64,000 bases of DNA from Anaerolineaceae bacterium oral taxon 439 (GCA_001717545.1 CP017039.1:1054001-1118000), one strand, 5' to 3'; counted from the first letter of the stretch, positions 35,082 to 44,277 are shown. Translations and numbers: made by a program. Notes: a model not told the origin generated them from the sequence alone.

Positions 35082-36230
35082 TCAGCGAAAATCCGCAGCC
35101 GTTCCTGTGTCTTCTCCGGACGGGCGGCGCGGATCGATGAATCCCGGTAACCGTTTTATTATAACCTGACTTAATTCAATCGCGCCGATTCCGTCATAAT
35201 GAATAGCGCTGTTGGTAAAGCGTTCGACGGGGAGCGCGTCCCAGGCGTCGACGCAGAACCACCCTTTTTCGATACAGTTTTCATTCCAACGGCTCCGCCA
35301 CGCGTCGTAAGCGATCCGTGAATAGTAAAAATTATATCTGATTTTTGAGTTTGATCCGCTGCTGACGACCATCGGTTCGTTCAAAAACAGGATCGGCGTT
35401 TCGCCGGCGAGCGCCGCGGCGGCGTCGAGAACGTCCCAGGCCTGACGATCCAGCGGGTATTCGCCGCTGACGCCATGGAACGTATCGTCGGCGTCAAAAT
35501 CGGTTCTCGGGCGAAGGTAATCGTCCGGATAGTCCTGATCGACGCCGGTCGCGCTCCAGAGGAACCCGTACAGCTGAAGCCGGATCAGGTCGAAAAGCTC
35601 GCGGCGAATCCGGTTCAGCGAGAACGCCGGCGCCGCGGTTCGCGCGAATTCGTTTTCGAGGGATGGGAGCGGAACCGTTTGGGCGATTGCGCGGAATTCG
35701 GCGATATTGTCGGCGACGAGCGCGGTTGTGAGCTGCTTGTCGATTGGGAACGACTCAAAGGTCATCGACCAGATCACCAGGTCCGGCTCATACGCCAGCG
35801 CCCGGTTCAGGATCAGCGCGTCCTTGCTCAGCGAAAGCGTTGGATATCCGAGGTTATAGACGTCGAGCGTCAGCTCGACGCCGTCGACATGGATTGTTTT
35901 TCCGTCGAGACGCGCGGCGAGGGTCTCTTCAGGGCGCAGCAGCGTTCCCCAGACGGAGGAGTCGCCGATCACGACGACGCGCAGCTCGTTCGGGCGCCTG
36001 GCGGGCGCGCCGGAAAGCGCATGCGCGGCGAAGAGCGCGTCGAGGTCGGAAAGGCTGAAATTGTAGGCGGCGGCGGGATTTTCGCCGAACGGGAAGCGGT
36101 CGCGTCCGCGCCAAAGGCGGTTATACAGCGACCATCCCCCCAGCCGTTTCAGCCCGACGGCGGCGAATATGCCGATCAGGATCGCGGCAATCAGCGCCGC
36201 TTTCAAGAAGACGCGCGGCAGTTTTTTCAT
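35082..36230 (-). CDS. Membrane-anchored SGNH hydrolase-like protein (DltD/AlgJ-type)
   Basis: A 382-residue protein with one N-terminal membrane helix (AALIAAILIGIFAAVGL) and an extracytoplasmic SGNH domain: RVVVIGDSSVWGTLL (block I, Ser present), YNLGYPTLS (block II) and NSAIHYDGIGAIELS near the end (block V). The usual Asp three residues before the His is Ser. In alginate acetylation (AlgJ/AlgX) and teichoic-acid D-alanylation (DltD), such proteins finish acyl transfer after the MBOAT step. It overlaps the MBOAT gene by four bases, supporting joint action. Confidence 0.85.
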   Translation of the reverse strand: MKKLPRVFLKAALIAAILIGIFAAVGLKRLGGWSLYNRLWRGRDRFPFGENPAAAYNFSLSDLDALFAAHALSGAPARRPNELRVVVIGDSSVWGTLLRPEETLAARLDGKTIHVDGVELTLDVYNLGYPTLSLSKDALILNRALAYEPDLVIWSMTFESFPIDKQLTTALVADNIAEFRAIAQTVPLPSLENEFARTAAPAFSLNRIRRELFDLIRLQLYGFLWSATGVDQDYPDDYLRPRTDFDADDTFHGVSGEYPLDRQAWDVLDAAAALAGETPILFLNEPMVVSSGSNSKIRYNFYYSRIAYDAWRSRWNENCIEKGWFCVDAWDALPVERFTNSAIHYDGIGAIELSQVIIKRLPGFIDPRRPSGEDTGTAADFR

Positions 36231-37699
36231 CCGAAAAGCCTCCCGATAAACGCCAGCGCGAGATCGATCGTCGGAAGCGCGAAAAAGATCCAGCCGAACG
36301 CGACGAAATGAAACGTCAGGAGGGTCGCCGCGGCGTTATAGACGGCGGCGGCACGGGGCCGTTCGGCGAGCGCGCTTTGGACGCGTTTCCCCGGCCCGTC
36401 GGCGTAAAGCTGATGAATAAACAGGCCGAGCGTGTTCCAAAGGCCCCAGATCAGGTAGTTGACCGTCGCGCCATGCCAAAGTCCGATCAGCGTCATCGTC
36501 AGCGTCTGGCCGATCGCGATGATCCAGTTCTGCGGAAGTTTTCGCCTGCGGAGCGCGCGTGTCAGCGGATTGAAGCAGTAGCTGCGGATCCAGCCGGTGA
36601 GCGTCATGTGCCAGTTGTTCCAGAAGAGGGCGATATTCCGTTTCAGGTAAGGCGCGTTGAAATTTTCCGGGACGCGGACGCCGAGGATCCGGCCGATTCC
36701 GATCGCGATATCCGAGTACCCGGCGAAATCGAAATAGAGCTGGAAGGCGTATGCGTAGAGCGCGATAAGCGCGGCGGGGCCGCTTTGGAACTGCTCCGCG
36801 TTTCGCGCGGAGAGCGAAAGATACGACAGCGCGTCGGCAAGGATAAATTTTTTCAACAGTCCCAGCGTGATCCGTTCGGTCGCGGCGTAGAAATCGCCGT
36901 CGCTGAATCGGTCGGGCGCGTTCAGGTTTTTCAGGAAGCGGTCGAACCGGTCGATCGGACCGGCGGAAAGCGTCGGAGGAAAGCAGACGTAGCAAAGGAA
37001 TTCTCCCGGACCGGCGGCGAATTTCCGTCCGCCCTGGCCTTCGATCGCGATCGACAGCAAGCGGAACGCGATATACGAATATCCGAACCAGCGCAGGTCG
37101 GAAGCGAGCGCTTCTTCGCCGGACTGACCGACGCCAAGCCGCAGCCAGACGCTGACCAGCCGTCCGGCGGGAGCGAATTTCTGAACGATCAGGAGCGCCA
37201 GGATCAGCGCGATGAAGCCGGCGCAGGCGGCGGCGCGGTTCCGTTTCGCGGCGCGTCCGACAGCGGCGATCAGCAGCGCGCTTGACAGGAGCGGCAGGAG
37301 GAGCTGATCCATGCGCGGCGGTTTCGCGTTCAGGAGCCAGCCGTCGATCGAGACGAGGCGCGCGGCGGCGATCAGGACGACGACGGCGAGAATGACGCCG
37401 AGCTCCGCGATCGTTCGCCGTTCCCGGCGGAGCAGCACGCGGACGTCCACGGAAGCTTTGGACGTTTCTCCGTCCGGCCGCGGACGTGCCTCGCGAAAGA
37501 TCGCCCAAAGCGTCAGCGTCAGCGTCAGCGTCAGGAACGGGAACCAGAACGCGAAGCCCCGGATCGGGACGAGCGGTTGGAAGATAAACGGAAAAGCCGC
37601 CGAGAGCGCGATCAGCGCGAACCGGCGCGCCTCTTCGCGGCGGATCAGGCGTATCCCGACAAACAGCGCGATCAGCACAAAAATCAGCGGCAATTCCAT
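36227..37699 (-). CDS. MBOAT-family O-acyltransferase (AlgI/DltB-like)
   Basis: A 490-residue polytopic protein with MBOAT landmarks: GYSDIAIGIGRILGV, NFNAPYLKRNIALFWNNWH, LTGWIRSYCFNPL, and LIGLWHGATVNYLIWG with the catalytic His. It would carry an acyl group across the membrane from a cytoplasmic donor, probably the ACP, to an extracytoplasmic acceptor. The start is 4 bases after the stop of a 33-codon microprotein gene and the end overlaps the DltD/AlgJ-like gene, so the three are translated together. Confidence 0.93.
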   Translation of the reverse strand: MELPLIFVLIALFVGIRLIRREEARRFALIALSAAFPFIFQPLVPIRGFAFWFPFLTLTLTLTLWAIFREARPRPDGETSKASVDVRVLLRRERRTIAELGVILAVVVLIAAARLVSIDGWLLNAKPPRMDQLLLPLLSSALLIAAVGRAAKRNRAAACAGFIALILALLIVQKFAPAGRLVSVWLRLGVGQSGEEALASDLRWFGYSYIAFRLLSIAIEGQGGRKFAAGPGEFLCYVCFPPTLSAGPIDRFDRFLKNLNAPDRFSDGDFYAATERITLGLLKKFILADALSYLSLSARNAEQFQSGPAALIALYAYAFQLYFDFAGYSDIAIGIGRILGVRVPENFNAPYLKRNIALFWNNWHMTLTGWIRSYCFNPLTRALRRRKLPQNWIIAIGQTLTMTLIGLWHGATVNYLIWGLWNTLGLFIHQLYADGPGKRVQSALAERPRAAAVYNAAATLLTFHFVAFGWIFFALPTIDLALAFIGRLFG

Positions 37700-37703
37700 G
37701 CGC

Positions 37704-37805
37704 TTAGAATCCCTGATAAATCCAGAGCGGCGCGTCGCCGGCGGAGAAAATAATCAGCCCTATGACGCATAGGGCTATCAGCAAAGCAAGCCAGTTTTCC
37801 CGCAT
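37704..37805 (-). CDS. DltX-like membrane microprotein (33 residues)
   Basis: A 33-codon frame lies between the lipoprotein gene and the MBOAT gene, with 4-9 bases on either side. The product has a short polar start (MRENW), one membrane helix (LALLIALCVIGLIIFSAG) and the tail APLWIYQGF at the very C terminus. In Dlt systems the microprotein DltX ends in a conserved aromatic-x-Tyr-x-x-Phe motif (FIYNEF type), and its Tyr is proposed to relay the acyl group. The tail here has the same spacing: W-I-Y-Q-G-F. Position, size and tail together make a DltX-like role likely. Confidence 0.72.
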   Translation of the reverse strand: MRENWLALLIALCVIGLIIFSAGDAPLWIYQGF

Positions 37806-37814
37806 TTCAGCGAT

Positions 37815-38240
37815 TTACTCGAATCCGCAGATCCGCCATTCCCCGTTTTCCCGAACGACGGAATGAACGCGGCCGGTCAGCGGAAAATCTGTGATTTCCG
37901 CGCCGTACGACGCGGCGATCTTCCCGGTGCAGGCGACCGAAGCGCCGTTCCCGTCCGCCGTTTTTTCGGTAACTCGGCAGGCGAAATCGACGAGCGTCGG
38001 GGTCGTTCCGGCGAACGCGTCGACTTCACGCTTTCCCTCTTTTTCCCAATCGGCGCAGGCGATCGTCGCGATCGCGTCGCGGTCATGGTTCAGGATCGCG
38101 TTATAAAACGTTTCGACGACAGCGGCTTCTTCCGCCGGCTTTTCCGGACCCGGATCCGCGGCGGGTCCCGCAGGGGAACAGCCCGCAGCCAGGAAAACCA
38201 AGACGAATACGACCAGCAGGATCAAAAAAGATTTGTTCAT
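37815..38240 (-). CDS. Small lipoprotein, DUF4878-like
   Basis: A 141-residue lipoprotein with signal peptide and lipobox LAAGC (Cys21). The mature part starts with a Pro/Ala/Glu-rich linker and has a compact alpha+beta domain (VVETFYNAILNHDRDAIATI, WRICGFE at the end) of the NTF2-like DUF4878 type. It contains Cys residues that could pair (IACADW, FACRV, VACTG). It appears to be the first tightly packed gene of the MBOAT operon. Its function is unknown. Confidence 0.8.
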   Translation of the reverse strand: MNKSFLILLVVFVLVFLAAGCSPAGPAADPGPEKPAEEAAVVETFYNAILNHDRDAIATIACADWEKEGKREVDAFAGTTPTLVDFACRVTEKTADGNGASVACTGKIAASYGAEITDFPLTGRVHSVVRENGEWRICGFE

Positions 38241-38346
38241 GGGCGCCCCTCAAGCGCGAACAGCTGCGCTCAGACTTTCATCATATATTAGTTTTCAGTT
38301 AATTTTAACCCTTTCCGGAGAACCGGCGGGGATTCGTTCCGCAACA

Positions 38347-39522
38347 TTAATACGCTCCGAGGCTTTTCCCGATGAAATTCAGCGTCTGCATCGCGCCCAG
38401 GCTTCGATAGCTCCAGGCCTCGGTCGTCATATAAATATTCTTTCGCTCGGGGTCCAGTCCGTGGTTGGGAAGGCCCTGAATCGTTCGCCAGCCGTTGAAA
38501 AAAGGGACGGCGTATTTTTTCGCCGTCCGGGCGATGATTTCGTTCAGCGACCAGTCGCCTTCGATGTTATCGGTTTTGGACGAGAGGATCGGGATTGCGC
38601 CGGTGCTGATAATTTCGACGACGATTTCTTCGAGATATTCGGCGAAGATTCCGGTATCCTGCCCCACGTTCCAGTTCGTTCCCATATTAACGAAGACGAA
38701 CGCCGGTTTATGGATGCGCAGCTCGCAATGAATCGCGGATTCGCCGGACTGACATGCGCTTGGATCGGACCAGGTCGTCGTCAGCGCCGACGCCGCGCTC
38801 ATGCCGTTGAAGACGGAATAGCTCGTCTCGTTGTAGCCTTCGAAGTAGAAAATCGCGTCGCTGAGTTCGGGATGTTCCTGCTGAAGCTCTGTCGTGATAT
38901 AGAGGGGGTCGTATTCGCCGAGGAAGACGACCGGGAACGATTGGCAATCGCCGATTTTCGAGAAAAAGCGCGGATTACGGCCGCTATGCGTCCGGCCGAA
39001 CGCATAGATTTCGCGGACGGCGTCGGATAATTCCGTCGGGACGATCGGAAGCTCGCGCCAGTCGCGGCCGGAGGCGTTCGGATCGATGACGCGCGCCTCG
39101 AACAGGGGAAAGTCGTCCGTCTTCGCGGGGCCCGGCTCCGCGAACGGGTCGGGAAGCTGGGTCGGGAGTTCATTCTCGATTTCGGTCGGGATCGGGGCAG
39201 GCGGCTGCGTCGGGAATTCGGTCGGGACCAGGGTGGGCGGCTGCGTCGGAATCTCCGTCGGCATTCGGGTTGGAAGCTGCGTCGGGATTTCAACCGGCGC
39301 TTCGCTGAGCTGGATCGGGCTGGCGGTCGGGATTTCGACAGGCGCCGGATCGGAAAGCGCGGCCTTCGGGGCGGCGGCGGATTCGGATTGGATCGTACGG
39401 ACGAGCGCGAGCGCTTCGGCTTCGACCGCGGCGTTCTCCTCGTTTTCCAGCAGCGAACAGGCGGATAGACAGAGAATCAGCGCCGCGATAAACGCGCGGC
39501 GGAGAAATTGAACTCGTTTCAT
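38347..39522 (-). CDS. SGNH-like GDC lipoprotein with Pro/Thr linker (paralogue 2)
   Basis: A 391-residue lipoprotein with lipobox LSAC (MKRVQFLRRAFIAALILCL start). Residues about 55-125 are a repetitive Pro/Thr linker built from IPTQLPTRMPTEIPTQPP-type units. The C-terminal domain is related to those at 33749 and 50135: RELPIVPTELSDAVREIY, FFSKIGDC, SALTTTWSDPSAC and VNMGTNW. Compared with paralogue 1 it has lost the block-V DxxH (the region reads PERKNIYMTTEAW). It may bind rather than cleave. The start at 39522 was chosen for the signal peptide. Confidence 0.8.
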   Translation of the reverse strand: MKRVQFLRRAFIAALILCLSACSLLENEENAAVEAEALALVRTIQSESAAAPKAALSDPAPVEIPTASPIQLSEAPVEIPTQLPTRMPTEIPTQPPTLVPTEFPTQPPAPIPTEIENELPTQLPDPFAEPGPAKTDDFPLFEARVIDPNASGRDWRELPIVPTELSDAVREIYAFGRTHSGRNPRFFSKIGDCQSFPVVFLGEYDPLYITTELQQEHPELSDAIFYFEGYNETSYSVFNGMSAASALTTTWSDPSACQSGESAIHCELRIHKPAFVFVNMGTNWNVGQDTGIFAEYLEEIVVEIISTGAIPILSSKTDNIEGDWSLNEIIARTAKKYAVPFFNGWRTIQGLPNHGLDPERKNIYMTTEAWSYRSLGAMQTLNFIGKSLGAY

Positions 39523-39599
39523 TGGATGGTCAGGTGCAGTTTTTATGCCCTGCCGCTTCGGGCGTGGATCGAGGTTGAGCTGGGATCGTCCTGAAAGAA

Positions 39600-39626
39600 A
39601 TTGAACGATGAAAACAGGATTGGGTA
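39600..39626 (+). promoter_or_regulatory. Sigma-70 promoter of rnd, leaderless
   Basis: TTGAAC and TATAAT are separated by 15 to 18 bases depending on alignment, and the -10 ends about 11 bases before the ATG at 39638, so the transcript should start at or next to the start codon. This also argues against the earlier in-frame ATG at 39608, which lies between -35 and -10. Confidence 0.65.
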
Positions 39627-39637
39627 TAATACGGGAC

Positions 39638-40828
39638 ATGGAAATACGGTTTCAGGGTTATTCGGTTGAGCTGATCGATCGGGACGAGGAGCTTCCCGCG
39701 ATCGTCGACTGGGCGGAGCGTCAGGATTCGATCGCAATCGATACGGAATCGAATAGTCTTTTCGTTTATTTCGAGAAGGTCTGCCTGGTTCAGCTCAGCG
39801 CCGGAGGGCGGAACGTCCTTCTGGATCCGGTCCGGCTGGAGACGCTCGAACCGTTTCGGGATCTTTTCGCGTCGGAACGGATAGAAAAAATTTTTCATGC
39901 CGGCGAGTACGATATTCTCGGAATGAAACGCGATTTTGGCTTCGAATTCGCGAACGTTTTCGATACGATGATCGCCGCGCGAATTTTGGGTTATAAGGAA
40001 ATCGGGCTGGGCTCGCTCCTGGGAAACGCGTTCGGGATCGCGCTGAATAAGAAGTATCAGAAAGCGAATTGGGGGAAGCGGCCGCTTAGCGAAAAGATGA
40101 TCGAATATGCGGCGGGCGACACGATGCACCTTCGGCGGCTCCGCGATCTTTTAGCGGGCGAGCTTTCGGCGCGGGATCTGAGCGAGCTGGCGAAAGAAGA
40201 CTTTCTGCATCTCTGCGAAACGCGCTGCGGCTCGAATCGTCCGAACGAGGCGACCTGGTGGCGCGTTGCGAAAACGCCGAACGAGCTGACCAGGCGGGAA
40301 GCGATCCGGCTTCAGGCGCTGGTCTCCTGGCGCGAGCTGATCGCGGAGCGGGAGGATCTTCCGACGTATTGGATCGCGCGGAACGAGGTCCTGACCGAAC
40401 TGGCGATTCATCGTCCGCTGACGATCGCCGAGCTCCGGAAGATTCGCGGCGTGGGGGAGACCCTGATCCGGAAACACGCGAAATCGCTCCTCCGGACGCT
40501 TCGTGCGCCGCTCGATACGGCCGATCTCGTTTATCCTGAAGCGCGGCCGCTCCCGAGCCCGTCGGTTCTCAACCGGCGGCAGACGCTGCGCGACTGGCGG
40601 AAGGGCGTCGGACTGAAATACGACGTGCCGTCGGACGTGATTTTACCGAAGGACGTCATGGAACGGATTATCGCGGCCGCGCCGGAAACGCGGCTTGAGC
40701 TGGACGCGCTGATGAGCGATTATCCCTGGCGGCGCGATCGGTTCAGCGAAGAAATTTTTGCCGAGCTGCGCCGGGAGAACGTGGATTCATGGGCGCGGAC
40801 GGAGCTTGAAAGCGAGGTGCGGATATGA
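39638..40828 (+). CDS. rnd: Ribonuclease D-type 3'-5' exonuclease with HRDC domain
   Basis: A 396-residue DEDDy exonuclease. Exo I is AIDTESNSLF, Exo II is FHAGEYDILGMKRDF and Exo III is YAAGDTMHL with the Tyr-x3-Asp. An HRDC domain follows (ALVSWRELIAEREDLPTYW, then RKIRGVGETLIRKHA). RNase D trims tRNA precursor 3' ends. The ATG at 39638 is chosen because the promoter -10 lies just upstream. It overlaps a small membrane-anchored protein gene by four bases. Confidence 0.92.
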   Translation: MEIRFQGYSVELIDRDEELPAIVDWAERQDSIAIDTESNSLFVYFEKVCLVQLSAGGRNVLLDPVRLETLEPFRDLFASERIEKIFHAGEYDILGMKRDFGFEFANVFDTMIAARILGYKEIGLGSLLGNAFGIALNKKYQKANWGKRPLSEKMIEYAAGDTMHLRRLRDLLAGELSARDLSELAKEDFLHLCETRCGSNRPNEATWWRVAKTPNELTRREAIRLQALVSWRELIAEREDLPTYWIARNEVLTELAIHRPLTIAELRKIRGVGETLIRKHAKSLLRTLRAPLDTADLVYPEARPLPSPSVLNRRQTLRDWRKGVGLKYDVPSDVILPKDVMERIIAAAPETRLELDALMSDYPWRRDRFSEEIFAELRRENVDSWARTELESEVRI

Positions 40829-41145
40829 GTTGGGTTTGGATCGCCGGCGCGGGCGCGATTGCCGCGTATTTCTGGGCCTGGGCCGTCTTTTTTAATCGGG
40901 CGCGGGAGGAGCCGGAGCCGAGGCTGCGGACGGTTCTGACGGAAGCTTTGGCGTTTTACACGAAAATGACGTTTGTTTTTAAGCCGATGGTTAAGCCTGG
41001 CCTCGGCGTTTCGTTCGTTCGCGTCGTTCCGGTCCGCGAGAATCGGTCGCTGCTTTCGGAAGGGCGCGATCGGGAGCCGGCTCAAGCCTCGGAGAAGGCG
41101 GCCGATTCGGCGAAGGACGCGCCGGGGGATCATCCATCGGCATAA
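40825..41145 (+). CDS. Small N-terminally anchored protein of unknown function
   Basis: A 106-residue protein beginning with a membrane helix (MSWVWIAGAGAIAAYFWAW), then a basic/amphipathic part (AREEPEPRLRTVLTEALAFY, KMTFVFKPMVKPG) and a low-complexity acidic tail. It overlaps rnd by four bases and so is probably co-expressed with it. I do not recognise the family. Confidence 0.65.
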   Translation: MSWVWIAGAGAIAAYFWAWAVFFNRAREEPEPRLRTVLTEALAFYTKMTFVFKPMVKPGLGVSFVRVVPVRENRSLLSEGRDREPAQASEKAADSAKDAPGDHPSA

Positions 41146-41204
41146 GCGCGGGCGGGGCTGTCAGGTGTTTTCGCGGAACGTCTCCGGCGAGCGGTGGGAG
41201 ACCG

Positions 41205-41210
41205 TATAAT
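41205..41210 (+). promoter_or_regulatory. -10 box of the valS T-box transcript
   Basis: CCGTATAAT stands about 30 bases before the first T-box leader structure and about 295 bases before valS. Confidence 0.6.
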
Positions 41211-41234
41211 TCAGGTTAAGATGATTTTCGGGAG

Positions 41235-41486
41235 GAAACCGGATTTCGGGCTTGCAGAGAATAGGAGAGATCGTATCGCTGAAACTCCTTAAGCCGAACC
41301 GGAGCGTCGCCTGATCCTGTCGATCGCAGAACGGCCTGAAACCGGCCCAGTAGAGCGATCCGGGCCGGCCCGTTACAGCGGAAGCGAACTGCGCAGAGCG
41401 CGGCGGAGCGATCCGCCGAATTGAGGTGGTACCGCGGAAGAGAATCGACTTTCGTCCTCAGGTCAGGATGAAAGTTTTTATTTTAA
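41235..41486 (+). promoter_or_regulatory. T-box riboswitch controlling valS
   Basis: The T-box sequence AGGTGGTACCGCGG (41431-41444) is followed by a terminator-like helix: CTTTCGTCCT-type arm, then AGGATGAAAG and a TTTTTATTTT run just ahead of valS. Upstream lies a long folded Stem I region. Uncharged tRNA-Val would bind and favour the antiterminator. A GTA codon occurs in the leader at 41273-41275, but I cannot prove it is the specifier. Boundaries are approximate. Confidence 0.9.
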
Positions 41487-41504
41487 GTCAGGGAGAATAG
41501 AGCT

Positions 41505-44222
41505 ATGAGTTGTCCGGAATTACCGAAGACCTACGATTTTAAAGAAACGGAAGAGAAGCTTTATCGCGACTGGAACGACGCCGGTTATTTTCAGCCGTGG
41601 AACGATCCAAAAAAGGCAGGCTTCGATCCGTCGGTACCGCCTTACGTTATTTCGATTCCGCCGGCGAACGTAACCGGCGAGCTGCATCTCGGCCACGCGA
41701 TGTTCGTGTCTATGGAGGACCTGATGATCCGGTATCACCGGATGAAAGGGATTCCGACGCTTTGGGTTCCGGGAACGGACCATGCCGGGATCGCGACGCA
41801 GATGGTCGTCGAACGCGAACTGAGTAAGACGGGCGTGACGCGGCAGGGGCTGGGACGTGAAAAGTTTGTTGAGAAGGTTTGGGAATGGAAGGATTTTTAT
41901 TCGAACCGGATCGGGGAACAGGTCCGCCGGTTGGGCGCGTCCTGCGACTGGACGCGCGAACGGTTCACGCTTGACGAGGGGCTGTCGCGCGCGGTTTCTG
42001 AGCTGTTTATCCGGCTGTATGAAGACGGGCTGATGTACCGCGGACCGCGGATGGTGAACTGGTCGCCGAAGCTGGGGACGGCGGTTTCCGATCTTGAGGT
42101 TGAATACAGCGAGGAACCGGGCTTCTTATATTACTTTAAATACATGCTCGCGGACGGAAGCGGCGAATATCTTCCGGTCGCGACGACGCGTCCGGAAACG
42201 ATTTTGGGCGACACGGCGGTCGCGGTTCATCCCGAGGACCCCCGTTACCAGAAATATGTCGGCAGGAACGTCCTCGTCCCGATCGTCGGGCGCGAAATCC
42301 CGGTGATTGCCGACGAATATGTCGACCGGGAATTCGGGACCGGCGCGCTGAAAATTACGCCGGCGCACGATCCGAACGACTATAAAATCGGCCAGACGCA
42401 TGGTCTCGAAAGTATTACGATCCTGGATACCGAGGCGAAGATCAACGCTTTCGGAGCGCCTTATACCGGGCTGGATCGGTTTGACGCGCGGAAACGGCTC
42501 TGGGCGGACATGAAGGAGGCCGGGCTCGTCCTTAAGGAGGAGAATTACACGCTGAACGTTCCCCGTTCACAGCGTTCCGGCGAAATTATTGAGCCGATGA
42601 TCTCGACGCAGTGGTTCGTCCGGATGGAGCCTTTGGCCGAACCGGCGATCGAAGCGGTCCGCAGCGGGAAAATCAGGATTATTCCGGAACGGTTCACGAA
42701 GGTTTACCTGAACTGGCTGGAAAATATTCAGGACTGGTGCGTCTCGCGTCAGCTCTGGTGGGGTCATCGGATTCCGGTCTGGTATTGTTCGGACTGCGGC
42801 GAGACGATCGTCAGCCGAACGGAACCGCGGGCTTGTCCGAAATGTGCCGGAATGGCGCTGAAGCGGGACGAGGACGTTTTAGATACCTGGTTCTCGTCCG
42901 GGCTATGGCCATTTTCGACGCTGGGCTGGCCCGAGGAAACGCCGGATTACCGTTATTTCTATCCGACGACGATGATGGAGACCGGGTACGATATCCTGTT
43001 TTTCTGGGTGGCGCGGATGATCATGACGGGACTTTACCTGACCGGGAAGGTCCCGTTTACCGAGGTCTACCTGCATGGGCTCGTACGCGACGAACACGGC
43101 AGAAAGATGAGCAAGACGAAGGGCAACGTTATCGATCCGCTGACGGTCATGGACGAGCTCGGGACCGACGCGCTCCGTTTTACGCTCCTGGTCGGATCGA
43201 CGGCGGGGAACGATACGAATCTGAGCGTGAAAAAGGTCGAATCCAACCGCAATTTCGCGAATAAGCTCTGGAACGCGGGCCGATTCGTGCTGTCGACGTT
43301 CGAACGGACGCCGCGCGAGCTGAAAGCGGACGAGCCGGCGGAGCTGACGCGCGCGGACCGCTGGATCCTATCGCGGACGGAAACGCTCGTCGCCGACGTC
43401 AACCGCTTATTCGAAGGTCATTCTTACGGCGAGGCGGGGAGGCAGATTTACGACTTCTTCTGGGGAGAGTATGCGGACTGGTATCTGGAGATCGCGAAGA
43501 TCCAGCAGGCGCAAGGCGGAAACAGGGCGTTCCTGACGACGCGGACGCTGATCCGGGTATTGGATACCTGTTTGCGCCTGCTGCACCCGTTTACGCCGTT
43601 CGTGACGGAAGCGCTCTGGCGGCGGCTGAAAGCGGCGGCGGCGGATTTTTCCCCGGCTTTCGCCCCGGCGCAGGGCTGGGAAGAATCGCTGATGATTGCG
43701 AAATGGCCCGAAGTGGGGGCGGTTTTCGCGGAGCCGGACGAGGACGCGATCGCGGGGCTGACGCTCGTTCAGGAGGTCATCCGGGCGATCCGGAATATCC
43801 GGACGGAAAAGAACGTAAAGGCGGGGCAGAAGCTCCCGGCGCTGATCGCGGCGGGCGAGGATCGGGCGCTGTTCGAGGAAATGCGCGCCGTTCTCGCCGC
43901 GTTAGCGTCGCTTGACGCGGGAGCGCTGACGATTGTCGACAAGTCCGAGGACGCGGCTTCGGAAGGAACGCTTTCGACCGCCGCTTCCGGGGTTGGGATT
44001 TATCTTCGCGTTGCGGAGGAGATCGATCCGACGGCGGAGCGGGAGCGGCTCGAAAAGGAACTGACCGATACGGCGGCGAGGATCGACCGGCTTGAAAAGC
44101 TGCTGAATTCGCCGTTCGCGGAAAAAGCGCCCGCCGCTGTCGTCGGGAAGGAGCGGGAGAAGCTCGATATATACCGCGAAACCGCGGCAAGGCTGCGTTC
44201 GCAGCTGGATTCTCTCGGATAA
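41505..44222 (+). CDS. valS: Valyl-tRNA synthetase
   Basis: A 905-residue class I synthetase. The HIGH motif is HLGH in GELHLGHAMF (near residue 61), and KMSKS is GRKMSKTKGNV (near 535). The editing domain is present (VATTRPETILGDTAVAVHPEDPRY is a well-known run there). The C-terminal coiled coil typical of ValRS is seen in RLEKELTDTAARIDRLEKLL. It charges tRNA-Val and is controlled by the T-box leader upstream. A bidirectional hairpin follows. Confidence 0.97.
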   Translation: MSCPELPKTYDFKETEEKLYRDWNDAGYFQPWNDPKKAGFDPSVPPYVISIPPANVTGELHLGHAMFVSMEDLMIRYHRMKGIPTLWVPGTDHAGIATQMVVERELSKTGVTRQGLGREKFVEKVWEWKDFYSNRIGEQVRRLGASCDWTRERFTLDEGLSRAVSELFIRLYEDGLMYRGPRMVNWSPKLGTAVSDLEVEYSEEPGFLYYFKYMLADGSGEYLPVATTRPETILGDTAVAVHPEDPRYQKYVGRNVLVPIVGREIPVIADEYVDREFGTGALKITPAHDPNDYKIGQTHGLESITILDTEAKINAFGAPYTGLDRFDARKRLWADMKEAGLVLKEENYTLNVPRSQRSGEIIEPMISTQWFVRMEPLAEPAIEAVRSGKIRIIPERFTKVYLNWLENIQDWCVSRQLWWGHRIPVWYCSDCGETIVSRTEPRACPKCAGMALKRDEDVLDTWFSSGLWPFSTLGWPEETPDYRYFYPTTMMETGYDILFFWVARMIMTGLYLTGKVPFTEVYLHGLVRDEHGRKMSKTKGNVIDPLTVMDELGTDALRFTLLVGSTAGNDTNLSVKKVESNRNFANKLWNAGRFVLSTFERTPRELKADEPAELTRADRWILSRTETLVADVNRLFEGHSYGEAGRQIYDFFWGEYADWYLEIAKIQQAQGGNRAFLTTRTLIRVLDTCLRLLHPFTPFVTEALWRRLKAAAADFSPAFAPAQGWEESLMIAKWPEVGAVFAEPDEDAIAGLTLVQEVIRAIRNIRTEKNVKAGQKLPALIAAGEDRALFEEMRAVLAALASLDAGALTIVDKSEDAASEGTLSTAASGVGIYLRVAEEIDPTAERERLEKELTDTAARIDRLEKLLNSPFAEKAPAAVVGKEREKLDIYRETAARLRSQLDSLG

Positions 44223-44229
44223 AAAGCGG

Positions 44230-44263
44230 GAAGCGGCGGGAAAAGGTAAACTCCCGCCGCTTC
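44230..44263. terminator. Bidirectional terminator between valS and the zinc operon
   Basis: GAAGCGGCGGGA and TCCCGCCGCTTC form a perfect 12-base-pair stem; T-rich bases follow on the plus strand (TTTTG) and on the minus strand (CCCGCTTTTT). Confidence 0.82.
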
Positions 44264-44277
44264 TTTTGACAGCCAGG

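Noticed and set aside
36308-37508. Long frames on both alternative phases over the MBOAT gene
   Set aside because: The MBOAT frame has all expected motifs and membrane helices; the others encode Arg-rich, non-folding sequences.
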